Positions 44,193 through 53,424 are shown, numbered from the stretch's first letter. The stretch: 64,000 nucleotides of DNA from Maritimibacter alkaliphilus (GCF_019801605.1 NZ_JAHVIT010000002.1:124001-188000); one strand, 5' to 3'. The notes: generated by a model from the sequence alone, not told the origin. Translations and numbers: made by a program.

Positions 44193-45112
44193 TTCGAACG
44201 GCCCTCCGGCGAGGTGATGTCACGCAGCCCGTCGCCCATCAGGTTGGCACCGATGACCAGCAGGAAGAGGCAGATGCCCGGCAGGACCACCAGCCACGGG
44301 CGGTAGAACATGGCCTGCTTGCCCTCGGCGATCATCAGCCCCCAGGACGGCGTGGGCGGCTGGATACCGACGCCCAGGAAGCTGAGCGAGCTTTCGGCAA
44401 GGATCGCGATGCCCAGTTCGAAGGTGAAGATCACGATGATCGAGGAGGCGAGGTTGGGCAGGATCTCGTGCCAGATGATCTGGCGCGGGGTGGCGCCCGA
44501 GGCCGCGGCGGCGGCGACGAAATCGAGGCTGCGGATGCGCTGCGTTGCGGCCCGTGTCACCACGAGGTAATAGGTCCAGTGCAGCACGCCCACGATCCCG
44601 ATCACGACCCAGATCGAGGGGCCGATGATGAAGACCAGCGCCATGGCCAGCAGCAGCCCCGGCAGCGCCAGTTGCGCGGTCAGCAGGAAGCTGATGGCGT
44701 GGTCCACCCAGCCACCGAAATAGCCCGCAAGCACCCCCAGCGTGACACCGATCAGCATGCCGATGGTGGCCGCGCCAACCCCGATGGTGATCGAGACGCG
44801 GGTGCCGTAGATCAGCCGCGACAGGTAATCGCGCCCGTTCTGGTCGGTGCCCAGCAGGTAGTCGGGATTGCCGCCCTCGGCCCAGACGGGGGGCAGCATC
44901 CGGTTGGCCAGCGATTGCTGGAAGGGATCGTGCGGCGCGATGTAGGGCGCCAGCAGGGCGATCAGCGCGATCAGCAGCAGCAGGCCCGCCCCGATCAGGA
45001 AACCGGTGTGGCCAAAGAGCCTCTGGCGGAAGATCTGGCCGGGGGTCAGCCCCTCGGCCTCGGCCTCCGGGCCGCTTTCGACGGCGGCGAGTGTCATGTC
45101 AGTGTCGGTCAT
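44189..45112 (-). CDS. Peptide/nickel-type ABC transporter permease (DppC type)
   Basis: 307-residue inner-membrane permease. The N-terminal cytoplasmic stretch is followed by LFGHTGFLIGAGLLLLIALIALLAPYIAP and the hallmark YLLGTDQNGRDYLSRLIYG. The coupling loop is AAAASGATPRQIIWHEILPN near residue 210. It ends with GANLMGDGLRDITSPEGRSK. It overlaps the ATPase gene and the DppB-type gene by four bases each (ATGA), so the four downstream genes of this operon are all coupled. Confidence 0.93.
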   Translation of the reverse strand: MTDTDMTLAAVESGPEAEAEGLTPGQIFRQRLFGHTGFLIGAGLLLLIALIALLAPYIAPHDPFQQSLANRMLPPVWAEGGNPDYLLGTDQNGRDYLSRLIYGTRVSITIGVGAATIGMLIGVTLGVLAGYFGGWVDHAISFLLTAQLALPGLLLAMALVFIIGPSIWVVIGIVGVLHWTYYLVVTRAATQRIRSLDFVAAAAASGATPRQIIWHEILPNLASSIIVIFTFELGIAILAESSLSFLGVGIQPPTPSWGLMIAEGKQAMFYRPWLVVLPGICLFLLVIGANLMGDGLRDITSPEGRSK

Positions 45113-46026
45113 CCGATCCGGATCCTCGGGTCAAGCGCCGCATTCAGGATGTCGGCGAGCAGGTTCATGGCGACGAAGACGATGGCGAAGACGAAGATCA
45201 GCATCTGCACGGTCGGGATGTCCGCGCCGAGGATCGATTCCAGTGCCAGCCGTCCCAGCCCGTTGATGGCAAAGATGCTTTCGGTGATGACGGAGCCGCC
45301 GAATTTCTGGCCCAGTTGCACCGCCAGGACCGAGATCACCGGGAGCAGTGCATTGCGCAGCGCGTGGCGTTGCAGTAACGGCCAGCCGCGGAAGCCCTTG
45401 GCCCGTGCAGTGCGGATGTAGTCGGCGCCCATGACCTCGATCAGGCCGGTGCGCGTCAGCCGCATCACGGCCGGCACCGAGGAGGCCCCCAGCACGAAGG
45501 CCGGCAGGACGAAGTGGCGCCACGTGTCATCGCCCGACACCGGGAAGATCGGGACCATGACGCCGAAGAGGATGATCATGATCAGCCCGAGCCAGAAGTT
45601 CGGCACCGCCTGCGCCGAGACGGCGACGCCAAGGGCGAAGCGGTCGATCCAGCTGTTGGGGTTCAGCGCGGCGAGGGCGCCCAGCGGGATGGCGATCAGG
45701 ATGGTGACCGCAAGGGCCGAAAAGGCCAGTGTCAGGGTCTCATCGGCGCGATCGACGACCAGTTCCGCCACCGGCTTGTGCCAGTAGTAGCTTTCCCCGA
45801 AATCGCCCTGAAGCACCCCGCCGAGCCATTCGGCGTAGCGCACCGGCATCGGCTGGTCGAGCCCGTAGCGGGCGCGGATCGCCTCCACCACGTCGGGGGT
45901 GGCGTCCTCGCCGGCGATGGCCTGCGCCGGGTCTGTGGCGACGTTGAGAAGGAAGAAGGCGGCAAGTGACACGGTAAAGGCCACGAGCAGGGCGAGGAGC
46001 CCCCTGAGCGCGATGTATCTGAGCAT
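45109..46026 (-). CDS. Peptide/nickel-type ABC transporter permease (DppB type)
   Basis: 305-residue inner-membrane permease starting MLRYIALRGLLALLVAFTVSLAAFFLL. It contains EAIRARYGLDQPMPVRYAEWLGGVLQGDFG, the DppB-type periplasmic start, and the coupling loop DYIRTARAKGFRGWPLLQRH near residue 205. GGSVITESIFAINGLGRLAL follows. It begins 102 bases after the binding-protein gene; a GC hairpin and short repeats fill that gap. Confidence 0.93.
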   Translation of the reverse strand: MLRYIALRGLLALLVAFTVSLAAFFLLNVATDPAQAIAGEDATPDVVEAIRARYGLDQPMPVRYAEWLGGVLQGDFGESYYWHKPVAELVVDRADETLTLAFSALAVTILIAIPLGALAALNPNSWIDRFALGVAVSAQAVPNFWLGLIMIILFGVMVPIFPVSGDDTWRHFVLPAFVLGASSVPAVMRLTRTGLIEVMGADYIRTARAKGFRGWPLLQRHALRNALLPVISVLAVQLGQKFGGSVITESIFAINGLGRLALESILGADIPTVQMLIFVFAIVFVAMNLLADILNAALDPRIRIG

Positions 46027-46098
46027 TGTGGTCTCCGGCTGGGATCAGGCGGGCGGGGTCAGACCGGCTGGGTCTGGCGAACCGGGGTCAGGCGGTCT

Positions 46099-46122
46099 GG
46101 CGGGGCCGCGCGGGCCCCGCCA
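46099..46122. terminator. GC hairpin between binding protein and permeases
   Basis: GGCGGGGC and GCCCCGCC form an 8-bp stem around CGCGCGG. There is no T-run on the minus strand, so it is more likely an mRNA-stability or partial attenuation structure than a strict terminator. It follows the binding-protein stop by about 7 bases. Confidence 0.45.
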
Positions 46123-46128
46123 CCGGCA

Positions 46129-47652
46129 TCATTTCCAGCTGGCGTGCTGCAGGCGGGGCAGCCCGTCCGGATCGAGCGGGAAGTCGAGGTCCGGCGAGAC
46201 GAGGTAGTTCGCCGAATAGGTGAAGAGCGGCGCCCAGTAGGCTTCGTCCGCGATCTTGCCGAGAGCTTCGGAGTAGATCTCCTTGCGCTTCTCCTGATCC
46301 GCCGTCTGTTCGGCCGAGAGGACCAGCGTCTCGAGGTCCGCATCGCCCGACATGTTGCGGTCGCTGTCGGAGAAGTGGATGCGCGCGATGGCTGCCGTAT
46401 CCGCCGTGCCGCCCGAGCCCCAGGTGCCGAAGTAGGCCGGGATATCGCGGGCCGCGCGGGCCTGGTTCAGGCTCTCCAGCTTGACGTAGCGCAGGTTCAC
46501 CTTGATGCCCACGGCGGTAAGATCCGCTGCCACGGCCTCGGCCGCGGCCTTGTCGCGATAGGCCCAGAGCTCCAGCGGGAAGCCATCGGCAAAGCCTGCC
46601 TCGGCCAGCAGGGCCTTGGCCTTCTCGGGATCGTAGGGATAGGCAGTGACGGATTGGTCACAGCCGAACTGCGCCGGGTGGCAGGCGGTGTGGATCGCCT
46701 CGGCAGAGCCGCCGATCAGGTATTTCGCCATCTCCTCGGTGTTCAGCGCGTGGTTGATCGCCTGCCGCACGCGAACATCGGTCAGCGGGCCTTCCGGATC
46801 GGTGTAGCCATGGGCGTCAAGGACGATGAAGCCCACCCGCAGGTCCGCGCCGCTGAGGTGCGAGGCCATCGGCGTCTTGCCGAGGCTCTCGGCCAGATCG
46901 AGCGGCACCTTGAACATCCAGTCCACGCCGCCCGACATCAGCTCGGCCTGCTGGGTGCCCACGTCGGGGATGTTGCGCACGATGATCTTCTGGATCGCGG
47001 GCTTGTCGCCGAAGTAGTCCTCGAAGCGTTCCAGCACCAGTTCTGTGCCCGGCTCGAAGGAGGTGACCTTGTAGGGGCCGGTCGCGATCAGGTCGCTCGC
47101 CATGGCGTCGCGGTTGATCGTGCCGTTGACGTCATAGGTGCCGGCCTTGCGGATCATGATCCGGTTCGCCATGTCGCGGATCACCAGCGGATAGACCGAG
47201 GCGAGGTGGAAGCGCACCTTGTTCGGCGCAACGACCTCCGCGTTCTCCAGCCAGCGGGAAACGACGCCGGTGGCATTCGACTCGCTCTCGGGGGATTTGA
47301 TCCAGTTGTAGCTGTAGGCCACGTCCTCGGCGCTCAGGGTGCTGCCGTCGTGGAACTTGACGTCCTCGCGCAGGGTCACGTCCAGCGTGGTGTCATCGAC
47401 GAAATCATAGGCGGTCGCGATGGAGGGCTGCACCTCCTGCGTGTCCGGGTCGATGGTGAAGAGCGTGGCATCGGTCAGCTGCGCGAGGATGATGTACTCG
47501 CGCTTGGTGGTGTAGTTGTAGTCGAGGTTCAGGATCTCTTCGGCCATGGCGGCGCGAAGCGTATCGTCGTTCTTGCCGGCGTGGGCCGGTCCGAAGGACA
47601 GGGCAAGTGCAATGGCACTTGCAGCGCCAAGAGCGCGCAAGCGGAAATTCAT
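46129..47652 (-). CDS. Solute-binding protein of a peptide/nickel-type ABC transporter (SBP family 5)
   Basis: 507-residue exported receptor. The signal is NFRLRALGAASAIALALSFG, cleaved near PAHAGKND. Family features are REDVKFHDGSTLSAEDVAYS, IATGPYKVTSFEPGTELVLE and DVRVRQAINHALNTEEMAKY. A Cys pair in HTACHPAQFGCDQS (about residues 325-333) may form a disulphide near the binding cleft. It heads the transporter operon that ends in the PcaB-like lyase, and it diverges from the BisC-type gene. The ligand is unknown. Confidence 0.92.
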   Translation of the reverse strand: MNFRLRALGAASAIALALSFGPAHAGKNDDTLRAAMAEEILNLDYNYTTKREYIILAQLTDATLFTIDPDTQEVQPSIATAYDFVDDTTLDVTLREDVKFHDGSTLSAEDVAYSYNWIKSPESESNATGVVSRWLENAEVVAPNKVRFHLASVYPLVIRDMANRIMIRKAGTYDVNGTINRDAMASDLIATGPYKVTSFEPGTELVLERFEDYFGDKPAIQKIIVRNIPDVGTQQAELMSGGVDWMFKVPLDLAESLGKTPMASHLSGADLRVGFIVLDAHGYTDPEGPLTDVRVRQAINHALNTEEMAKYLIGGSAEAIHTACHPAQFGCDQSVTAYPYDPEKAKALLAEAGFADGFPLELWAYRDKAAAEAVAADLTAVGIKVNLRYVKLESLNQARAARDIPAYFGTWGSGGTADTAAIARIHFSDSDRNMSGDADLETLVLSAEQTADQEKRKEIYSEALGKIADEAYWAPLFTYSANYLVSPDLDFPLDPDGLPRLQHASWK

Positions 47653-47872
47653 GATAAGGTTCCTCCCAAAACGTAAGCGAAGCCTAGCGCGGCGGATTCG
47701 TTTCTAAAATTGAAAATATCCCAAGATTACTTGCAACCGACGCAAGAGTCATCGCACAGGCTTCGGGCAGCGCAAGGGAATGGCCCCCCGCGCAGGGGGC
47801 CCTTTGCGGCGCGCCCGCTTCCCCCCGGCGGGACCCGGCAGTAGGGTCGCGCCGCGCAACAGGAGACGACAG

Positions 47873-50131
47873 ATGGCCGATGGATCGCAACGACAGACAA
47901 GGGTGACATCCAGCCACTGGGGCGCCTTCGAGGTGGACGTGGAGGGCGACCGCATCGTGGCCGCCCGGCCCTTCGCCAATGACCCGAACCCCCATGCGGT
48001 GCCCTATGTCATCCCTGCCGCCGTGCATCACGCGACGCGCATCCAGCGCCCCGCGATCCGGCGCGGCTGGCTTGAGGGCCGCCGCAAGGAGGGCCGCGGC
48101 AGCGATGAGTTCGTCGACCTGCCCTGGGACGAGGCGCTGGAGATCGCGGCGCAGGAACTGGACCGCGTGCGCAGGACCCACGGCAACGAGGCGATCTTCG
48201 GCGGCTCCTACGGCTGGTCCTCCGCCGGGCGGTTCCACCATGCGCAGAGCCAGGTGCACCGGTTCCTGAACGCCATGGGCGGCTATATCGCCTCCTTCGG
48301 CAGCTATTCCACCGGCTGCGCCCAGTCGATCATGCCCCATGTCTTCGGCGAGAACTTCCTGAGCCTGATCTACGACAATCAGGACAGCTGGGAAGTGATC
48401 CACGACCACACCGATACCATCGTGATGTTCGGGGGGATCAATCCCAAGAACTCGCAGGTCTCAATGGGCGGCGTGACGGAACATGGCACGGCGGGCTGGA
48501 TTGCCAAGCTGCTGGCAAAGGGCACCTATTGCCTCAACGTGGGCCCGCAGCGCGTAGATGCCCCCGAGGGCTGCGACTGGCTGCCGCTGACGCCGGCCTC
48601 GGACACGGCGCTGATGCTGGCGCTGGCCTACGTGCTGGAGGAGGAGGGGCTGACGGATCATGCCTTCCTCGACCGCTACAGCACCGGGTTCGCACGGTTC
48701 CGCCCCTACCTCATGGGCGAGAGCGACGGCACGCCCAAGACGCCCGAGTGGGCCGCCCCGATCTGTGGCTGCGACGCCGGGACGATCCGCACGCTGGCGC
48801 GCCGGATGGCGGCGGGCCGCACGCTGATCACCGTGGCATGGTCCCTGCAGCGCGGCGAACATGGGGAGCAACCCTATTGGATGTCCGCCGTCCTGGCGGC
48901 GATGCTGGGGCAGATCGGCCTGCCCGGCGGCGGTGTCGGCTATGGCTACGGTGCGATCGGCGGCGTGGGCAAGGTGCTGCGCCGGATGGGCGGGATGACC
49001 CTGCCGCAGGGCGACAACGCGGTCTCCACCGTGATCCCCGTGGCGCGGATCGCGGACATGCTGCGCAACCCCGGGCAGGACTATGACTTCAACGGGCGGC
49101 GCGGCCCCTACCCCGATATCCGGCTGATCTACTGGGCCGGCGGCAACCCGTTCCACCACCATCAGGACCTGAACGCCCTGCACGACGCGTGGCAGCGGCC
49201 CGAGACGATCCTCGTGAACGAGATCTGGTGGACGCCCACGGCGAAACGCGCCGACATCGTCTTCCCCGCCACCACCTCCTACGAGCGGGAGGACATCGGG
49301 CGCTCCTCGATGGATGAATACCTCTTCCACATGCCGCAGATGATCCCGCCCGTGGCAGAGGCCCGGGACGATTACGACATCTTCGCCGGGATCGCCGCGC
49401 GGATGAAAGGCGATGTGGAGGCGGTGTTCACCGAGGGCCTGAGTTCGACCGAATGGATCGAGGCGCTCTATGCCGATTACCACGACCGCGCGCAGGCCGA
49501 CGGGATCGACGTTCCGACGCTGGAGGCCCTGCGGGAGAAGAACTGGGTCCGCCTGCCGATCATCCTGACCGGGCCTCAGGAGACGGTGCTGTCGCGCTTC
49601 CGGGCCGATCCGGAGGGGGCCGCGCTCAAGACGCCCTCGGGCAGGATCGAGATCTTCTCGGAGACGATCGACGGCTTTGGCTACGACGATTGCCCGGGCC
49701 ATCCGGTCTGGCTGCCGCCCAGCGAATGGCTGGGCACTGCCTCCGAGGCCACGCCGCTGCACCTCGTCTCTCCGCAGCCCGGCGACAAGCTGCACAGCCA
49801 GCTGGAGGCCGCGCTTGCCGACCGTCCCGGCGCCCGGCCCGAAACGCTGCTGATCCACCCCGCCGATGCCGCCCCGCGCGGGATCGAAAGCGGGATGCTG
49901 CTGCGGGTCTTCAACGCCCGTGGCGCCGTGCGGGCCCGTGCGCAGGTGAGTGAGGATATCCGCCCCGGCGTCGTGGCCCTGCCCACAGGTGCATGGTTCG
50001 GCGATCCCGGCGGCAACATCGACCCGCACGGCAACCCCAACGTCCTGACGAAGGACGTGGGCACCTCACGCCTCGCGCAGGGCAGCAGCGCCCATACCGC
50101 TCTGGTTCAGGTCGCGGCGCAGGAGGGCTGA
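47873..50131 (+). CDS. bisC: Molybdopterin oxidoreductase, BisC/DMSO-reductase type, cytoplasmic
   Basis: 752-residue bis-MGD molybdoenzyme reducing S- or N-oxides. GGSYGWSSAGRFHHAQ places the Mo-ligand serine at 117 (the YGWKS serine of DMSO reductase). FGSYSTGCAQSIMPHVFG, GGINPKNSQVSMGG, WSLQRGEHGEQPYWM and VNEIWWTPTAKRADIVFPAT are family segments. It lacks both a Tat signal and an N-terminal Fe-S motif, as in BisC. That points to cytoplasmic repair of biotin or methionine sulfoxide, or use of an imported sulfoxide. AGGAGACGACAG precedes the ATG. It is monocistronic and divergent from the peptide-type binding protein. Confidence 0.92.
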   Translation: MADGSQRQTRVTSSHWGAFEVDVEGDRIVAARPFANDPNPHAVPYVIPAAVHHATRIQRPAIRRGWLEGRRKEGRGSDEFVDLPWDEALEIAAQELDRVRRTHGNEAIFGGSYGWSSAGRFHHAQSQVHRFLNAMGGYIASFGSYSTGCAQSIMPHVFGENFLSLIYDNQDSWEVIHDHTDTIVMFGGINPKNSQVSMGGVTEHGTAGWIAKLLAKGTYCLNVGPQRVDAPEGCDWLPLTPASDTALMLALAYVLEEEGLTDHAFLDRYSTGFARFRPYLMGESDGTPKTPEWAAPICGCDAGTIRTLARRMAAGRTLITVAWSLQRGEHGEQPYWMSAVLAAMLGQIGLPGGGVGYGYGAIGGVGKVLRRMGGMTLPQGDNAVSTVIPVARIADMLRNPGQDYDFNGRRGPYPDIRLIYWAGGNPFHHHQDLNALHDAWQRPETILVNEIWWTPTAKRADIVFPATTSYEREDIGRSSMDEYLFHMPQMIPPVAEARDDYDIFAGIAARMKGDVEAVFTEGLSSTEWIEALYADYHDRAQADGIDVPTLEALREKNWVRLPIILTGPQETVLSRFRADPEGAALKTPSGRIEIFSETIDGFGYDDCPGHPVWLPPSEWLGTASEATPLHLVSPQPGDKLHSQLEAALADRPGARPETLLIHPADAAPRGIESGMLLRVFNARGAVRARAQVSEDIRPGVVALPTGAWFGDPGGNIDPHGNPNVLTKDVGTSRLAQGSSAHTALVQVAAQEG

Positions 50132-50154
50132 GCCCCCTGCCCGTTTCACAGCCG

Positions 50155-50198
50155 GGACAGGCGCCGGATGACCCTCGGAGGTCGTCCGGCACCTGTCC
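50155..50198. repeat. Long 19-bp stem hairpin after bisC
   Basis: The left arm 50155-50173 pairs with the right arm 50180-50198 over 19 positions, with one mismatch (C62/A91 of the 50100s) and one G-T pair, around the loop CTCGGA. No T-run follows, so it is not a standard terminator. It is followed by short direct repeats to 50308. Confidence 0.65.
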
Positions 50199-50308
50199 GA
50201 CCGGGCGTGTGGTTAAGGGCCTGAGTCTAAGGGCCTACAGTGCCGTGCCTGTCCGACCGGGCCGATTGAGCCGAGCCTGAGGTTGCGCGCCTGTGATAAG
50301 GGCCTGAG
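50192..50308. repeat. Interleaved short direct repeats
   Basis: CCTGTCCGACCGGGC occurs at 50192-50206 and again at 50248-50262. TAAGGGCCT occurs at 50214, 50228 and 50297, twice extended to TAAGGGCCTGAG. The copies are imperfectly phased and non-coding on either strand as far as can be seen. Confidence 0.7.
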
Positions 50309-50361
50309 GCAACCCACCTCCCGGCATCGGGCATCATGTCTCGGCGTCGGCCTCTGCCGCC

Positions 50362-50790
50362 TCAGCCCAGCACCCGATCCACCACCAGATGCGGCCTGCC
50401 GTCCGAGGTGCAGCTGTGGCTGCGGCCCTCGGTGTCCAGCGTGGCGCGGATGCGGTGCCGCCAGTTCGAGAAATGCTCGGACTGCACGGTGTCCACGGGC
50501 GCATCCAGCTTGATCTCGACCTTGCGGAAGCCCTCGGGACCGGACAAGCCCACGACCTCGCCCCGGCAACTCTGCCCGAGGTAGCGCGCCTCGACCCGGG
50601 ACCCGAGTTTCAGCTCCGGCGGCGCATTGCCGAGACCCAGCCGCGCGTGCAGCGTGTTCCAGTCCCGCGCGCCATGCTGCTGCGCCACGAGTTCGAGCGC
50701 CTGTGAATGGCTGACCGCGGTGCCCTGCGCGGCGAGGGCCTGCCGCAGGGCCTTGGCCTGCGCCTTGGCGGCGTCGATGGTAAGGGTCAT
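50362..50790 (-). CDS. Glyoxalase-related small protein
   Basis: 142 residues. The N-terminal helical part (AAKAQAKALRQALAAQGTAV, then SHSQALELVAQQHGARDWNTLHARL) matches the small glyoxalase-related domain found in many alphaproteobacterial hypothetical proteins. From residue 60 there is a beta-rich region with LKLGSRVEARYLGQSCRGEV and DAPVDTVQSEHFSNWRHRIR. No metal-binding triad of a true glyoxalase is obvious, so enzymatic activity is not claimed. It stands alone between two repeat-rich intergenic stretches. Confidence 0.75.
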   Translation of the reverse strand: MTLTIDAAKAQAKALRQALAAQGTAVSHSQALELVAQQHGARDWNTLHARLGLGNAPPELKLGSRVEARYLGQSCRGEVVGLSGPEGFRKVEIKLDAPVDTVQSEHFSNWRHRIRATLDTEGRSHSCTSDGRPHLVVDRVLG

Positions 50791-50860
50791 GACGCCCCCT
50801 CCACCTGCCTTGGCGGGGTGGCGTCCGTTGCGCGGCGGCGTGCCCCGCCCGCGCCCGTCA

Positions 50861-50893
50861 GCACAGGGATCGGCACAGGGATCGGCACAGGGG
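50861..50893. repeat. 12-base tandem repeat, about 2.75 copies
   Basis: GCACAGGGATCG is repeated head-to-tail at 50861 and 50873, with a partial third copy at 50885. Confidence 0.85.
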
Positions 50894-51123
50894 ATGTGGT
50901 CTCAAATCGTAAAGATGCGTGTCTTCGGGACATCGCTCACTCCTCCGGAGAGGCATTTCGGATCGGGAGGGTGCCTGCATTGCCCACCTTCGAAATGCTT
51001 CGGGGGTGAGATGTCGTAACGCTCCGGGCTTCACCGTGACACATGTCTGCAGGCGGCAGGTGCCCGGCACCTTGCGCCTTCGATACGCCGGAACGCGCGG
51101 CATGACAAGCGGCGGTGGCGGGC

Positions 51124-51171
51124 GGCGGTTCGGGCGGCGGTTCGGGCGGCGGTTCGGGCGGCGGTTCGGGC
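51124..51171. repeat. 12-base tandem repeat, four perfect copies
   Basis: GGCGGTTCGGGC occurs four times without error at 51124, 51136, 51148 and 51160. A perfect short array of this kind is prone to copy-number change. Confidence 0.92.
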
Positions 51172-51211
51172 GGAGCGCGCAAAGGTCTTCGCCTGACGGC
51201 CTACCCCGTCG

Positions 51212-51241
51212 AAAAACGACCCCCGGCGGAGATGCCGCCGG
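51212..51241 (-). terminator. Rho-independent terminator of the TonB receptor/siderophore operon
   Basis: CCGGCGG and CCGCCGG (51223-51229 and 51235-51241) form a 7-bp stem with a 5-base loop. On the minus strand GGGTCGTTTTTC follows. It lies about 120 bases past the receptor stop codon. Confidence 0.75.
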
Positions 51242-51315
51242 TGGTCCTGTCACTTGGTCCTGTCTCCTGATGCGGGCCCCCGGCCCCAACGCGGGACGCG
51301 GGCCCGGACCCGGCC

Positions 51316-51340
51316 GTCGGCGGTGGGTGGCACCGCCGAC
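51316..51340. repeat. Perfect 10-bp hairpin just after the TonB receptor gene
   Basis: GTCGGCGGTG and CACCGCCGAC pair perfectly around GGTGG. It begins 19 bases after the receptor stop and has no T-run. It is likely to protect the mRNA 3' end or to act together with the terminator at 51212-51241. Confidence 0.6.
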
Positions 51341-51359
51341 AGCGTCGGGAGAGCAGGTC

Positions 51360-53424
51360 TCAGAACCGCGTCGTCAGGCCGACCCGGAACAGCCGCCCAT
51401 TTTCACGATACGACACCGTGTCGTCGGGCTGCTGGTCGAACAGGTTGTCGATCCCGAAATTCACCCGGGCATTGTCGGTCACGTCGTAGGTCATGCCGAC
51501 ATCCACGAGGAAGTAGGGATCGCTGTTCTGCCCCGCGGGCACGGCATTGGCCTCGTCCTCGCCCAGCGAGGCCTCGGTGATGTAGCCCGCCTGACGCCCG
51601 ACATAGGTCACCTGCCCGTTCAGGGTCAGCCGGTCATTCGCCCGCCACGATAGGCCGGTGGTGATGTTCAGCTCGGGCGTGGTGGCCATCGGGTAGGTCT
51701 CGTCCATGAAGTCGTACTTGAACTCCGACAGGGCGATCCAGGTGAAGGTGTTCGACCAGGTCAGATCGGGGCTCACGTCGAAGGACATGCCACCCTCGAC
51801 ACCGGCGGTGCGGCCTTCGTCGATGTTGGTGCGCTGGAAGATGTCGTAGCCGCTCTCGTTCTGCTCACCGGTGCGCATGGCGCCGAACATGTTGGTGACG
51901 TCGTTGTAGAAGGCCGTCACCTCCCACGACAGGCCCGCGCCCTGGTAGTTCAGCCCGATCTCGTAGTTGTCCGAGGTTTCGGGTTCGAGGTCGGGGTTGC
52001 CGATGATGTTGCAGGGCCCGGGATAGGGTTTGCAGCCATTCCCGCGCGAGGCGATCAGGTAATCGGGGTTGAGCGAGCGCAGGTCCGGCGCGACGAAGGC
52101 CTGCGAATACCCCGCCTTCAGCATCAGCCCGCTGCCAAGGTCATAGTTCGCGTAGATCCGCGGCGTAACGTGGAGGCCGTATTCCTCGTGCTGGTCGAGG
52201 CGCAGGCCAGCCGTCAGCTTCAGCGCATCGGTCACCTGGTAGCGGCCCTCGGCATAGAGCGCACCGGTCACGACCGAGCCGCCGATCTCGGCGTTGTTGC
52301 GGTTGGTCTGGTTGTCCTTCAGCTTGTCCCGCGCCACTTCGAGGCCGAAGGTGTATTCCAGCTCGCGGTCGGCGATATAGGCGAAGTTGTTGTACCGGCT
52401 TTCGAGGGTGACCGTGTCATATTCGATCGCGTCGCCCCAATAGCCGTCGCTCTCCCAGGGCTCATTGGTGCTGTGCTCATAGCGCAGGTAGGTCGACAGG
52501 GTGCCACCGGCGATCTGCCAGTCGTTGGTCAGCGCGACGCCGGTCTTTTTCAGGCGATTGCCGTCGTGATCGTCGTAGGCGAGGTAGTTTTCCTGGCTGT
52601 GGGTCGCCTCGACGCCCCAGGTGACGGCAGAACTGGGCGACCATGTCAGCGACGTCCCGATCTGGTGCACCTTGGAGCCGAGCGTCCCGCTGACGGAAGC
52701 CTCTTCGCCCTCCTCGTCGACGTAGGTGAAGGGCTTCGGCGCAGCCTGCTTGGAATACTTGCCCCAGATCGCCATGTTCACCGTCTCGGAGAGCTTGCCG
52801 CTGAAGTAGCCCGAGATCTGGCGGCTCGGCGCCGTCGTGTCGTCAGAGCCCGTGGTGTATTCCGCCGTGACCGAGCCGGACCAGATGTCGCCGGGCTCCT
52901 TGGTGATAATGTTGATCACCCCGCCCATGGCGTCAGAGCCGTAGAGCGTGGACATCGGACCCCGGACCACTTCGATCCGGTCGATGGCATCCACGGGAAT
53001 CGTGCTCAGATCACCCTGATAGTCGCGCAGCATCGCACCGGACGAGCTGATCCGCTTGCCGTTGACGAGGTAGAGCGTCCGGCTGGAGGACATGCCGCGG
53101 AAGGACACATCATTGGTGCCGCTGTTGCCGCGCGTCAGGTTCAGGCCGGGGATCTTGCGCAGCACGTCGGTCAACTCGCGCGCGCCTTCCTTCTCGATGG
53201 TCTCGCCGTCGATGACCGAGATCGAGGCCGGCGCATCCTGCACCGTGGTTTCGCCGCCCGAGGCGGATTGCACCATGATCTCGTCCAGCGCGATCACGCT
53301 GGTGTCGTCGCTGTCCTGCGCGGCCAGCGGCGTGGCCGCCAGCAGACCGGTGAGGCCGATGGCACTGGACCGCCGCAGGCGGCCGATGAGGGAGTGGGTC
53401 AAGGGACTGTCCTTCCGTTTCACG
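51360..53424 (-). CDS. TonB-dependent siderophore receptor (CirA/FepA-like)
   Basis: About 687 residues from a GTG start; an ATG at 53465 would add 14. The signal region RRSSAIGLTGLLAATPLAAQ is followed by a TonB-box-like IALDEIMV. The plug domain (about 40-160) contains DAPASISVIDGETIEKEGAR, LTDVLRKIPGLN and IEVVRGPMSTLYGSDAMGGV. A 22-strand barrel ends in the expected aromatic residue (VGLTTRF). It takes a ferric siderophore across the outer membrane. It is the last gene of the locus, after the ATPase. No siderophore biosynthesis gene is nearby, so it probably uses foreign siderophores. Confidence 0.93.

Larger units (their letters stand above)
50791..51359. other. 569-base intergenic region with tandem repeats
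   Basis: No supported gene. It contains a 12-base tandem repeat at 50861-50893, a second 12-base repeat at 51124-51171, a terminator for the TonB receptor gene at 51212-51241 and a further hairpin at 51316-51340. The open frames across it are low-complexity products of the repeats. Confidence 0.7.

Noticed and set aside
50919-51653. Possible gene across the tandem repeats (plus strand)
   Set aside because: The reading is RRFG-type repeat and basic low complexity, and it runs into the antisense of the TonB receptor. The repeats, not selection, keep it open.
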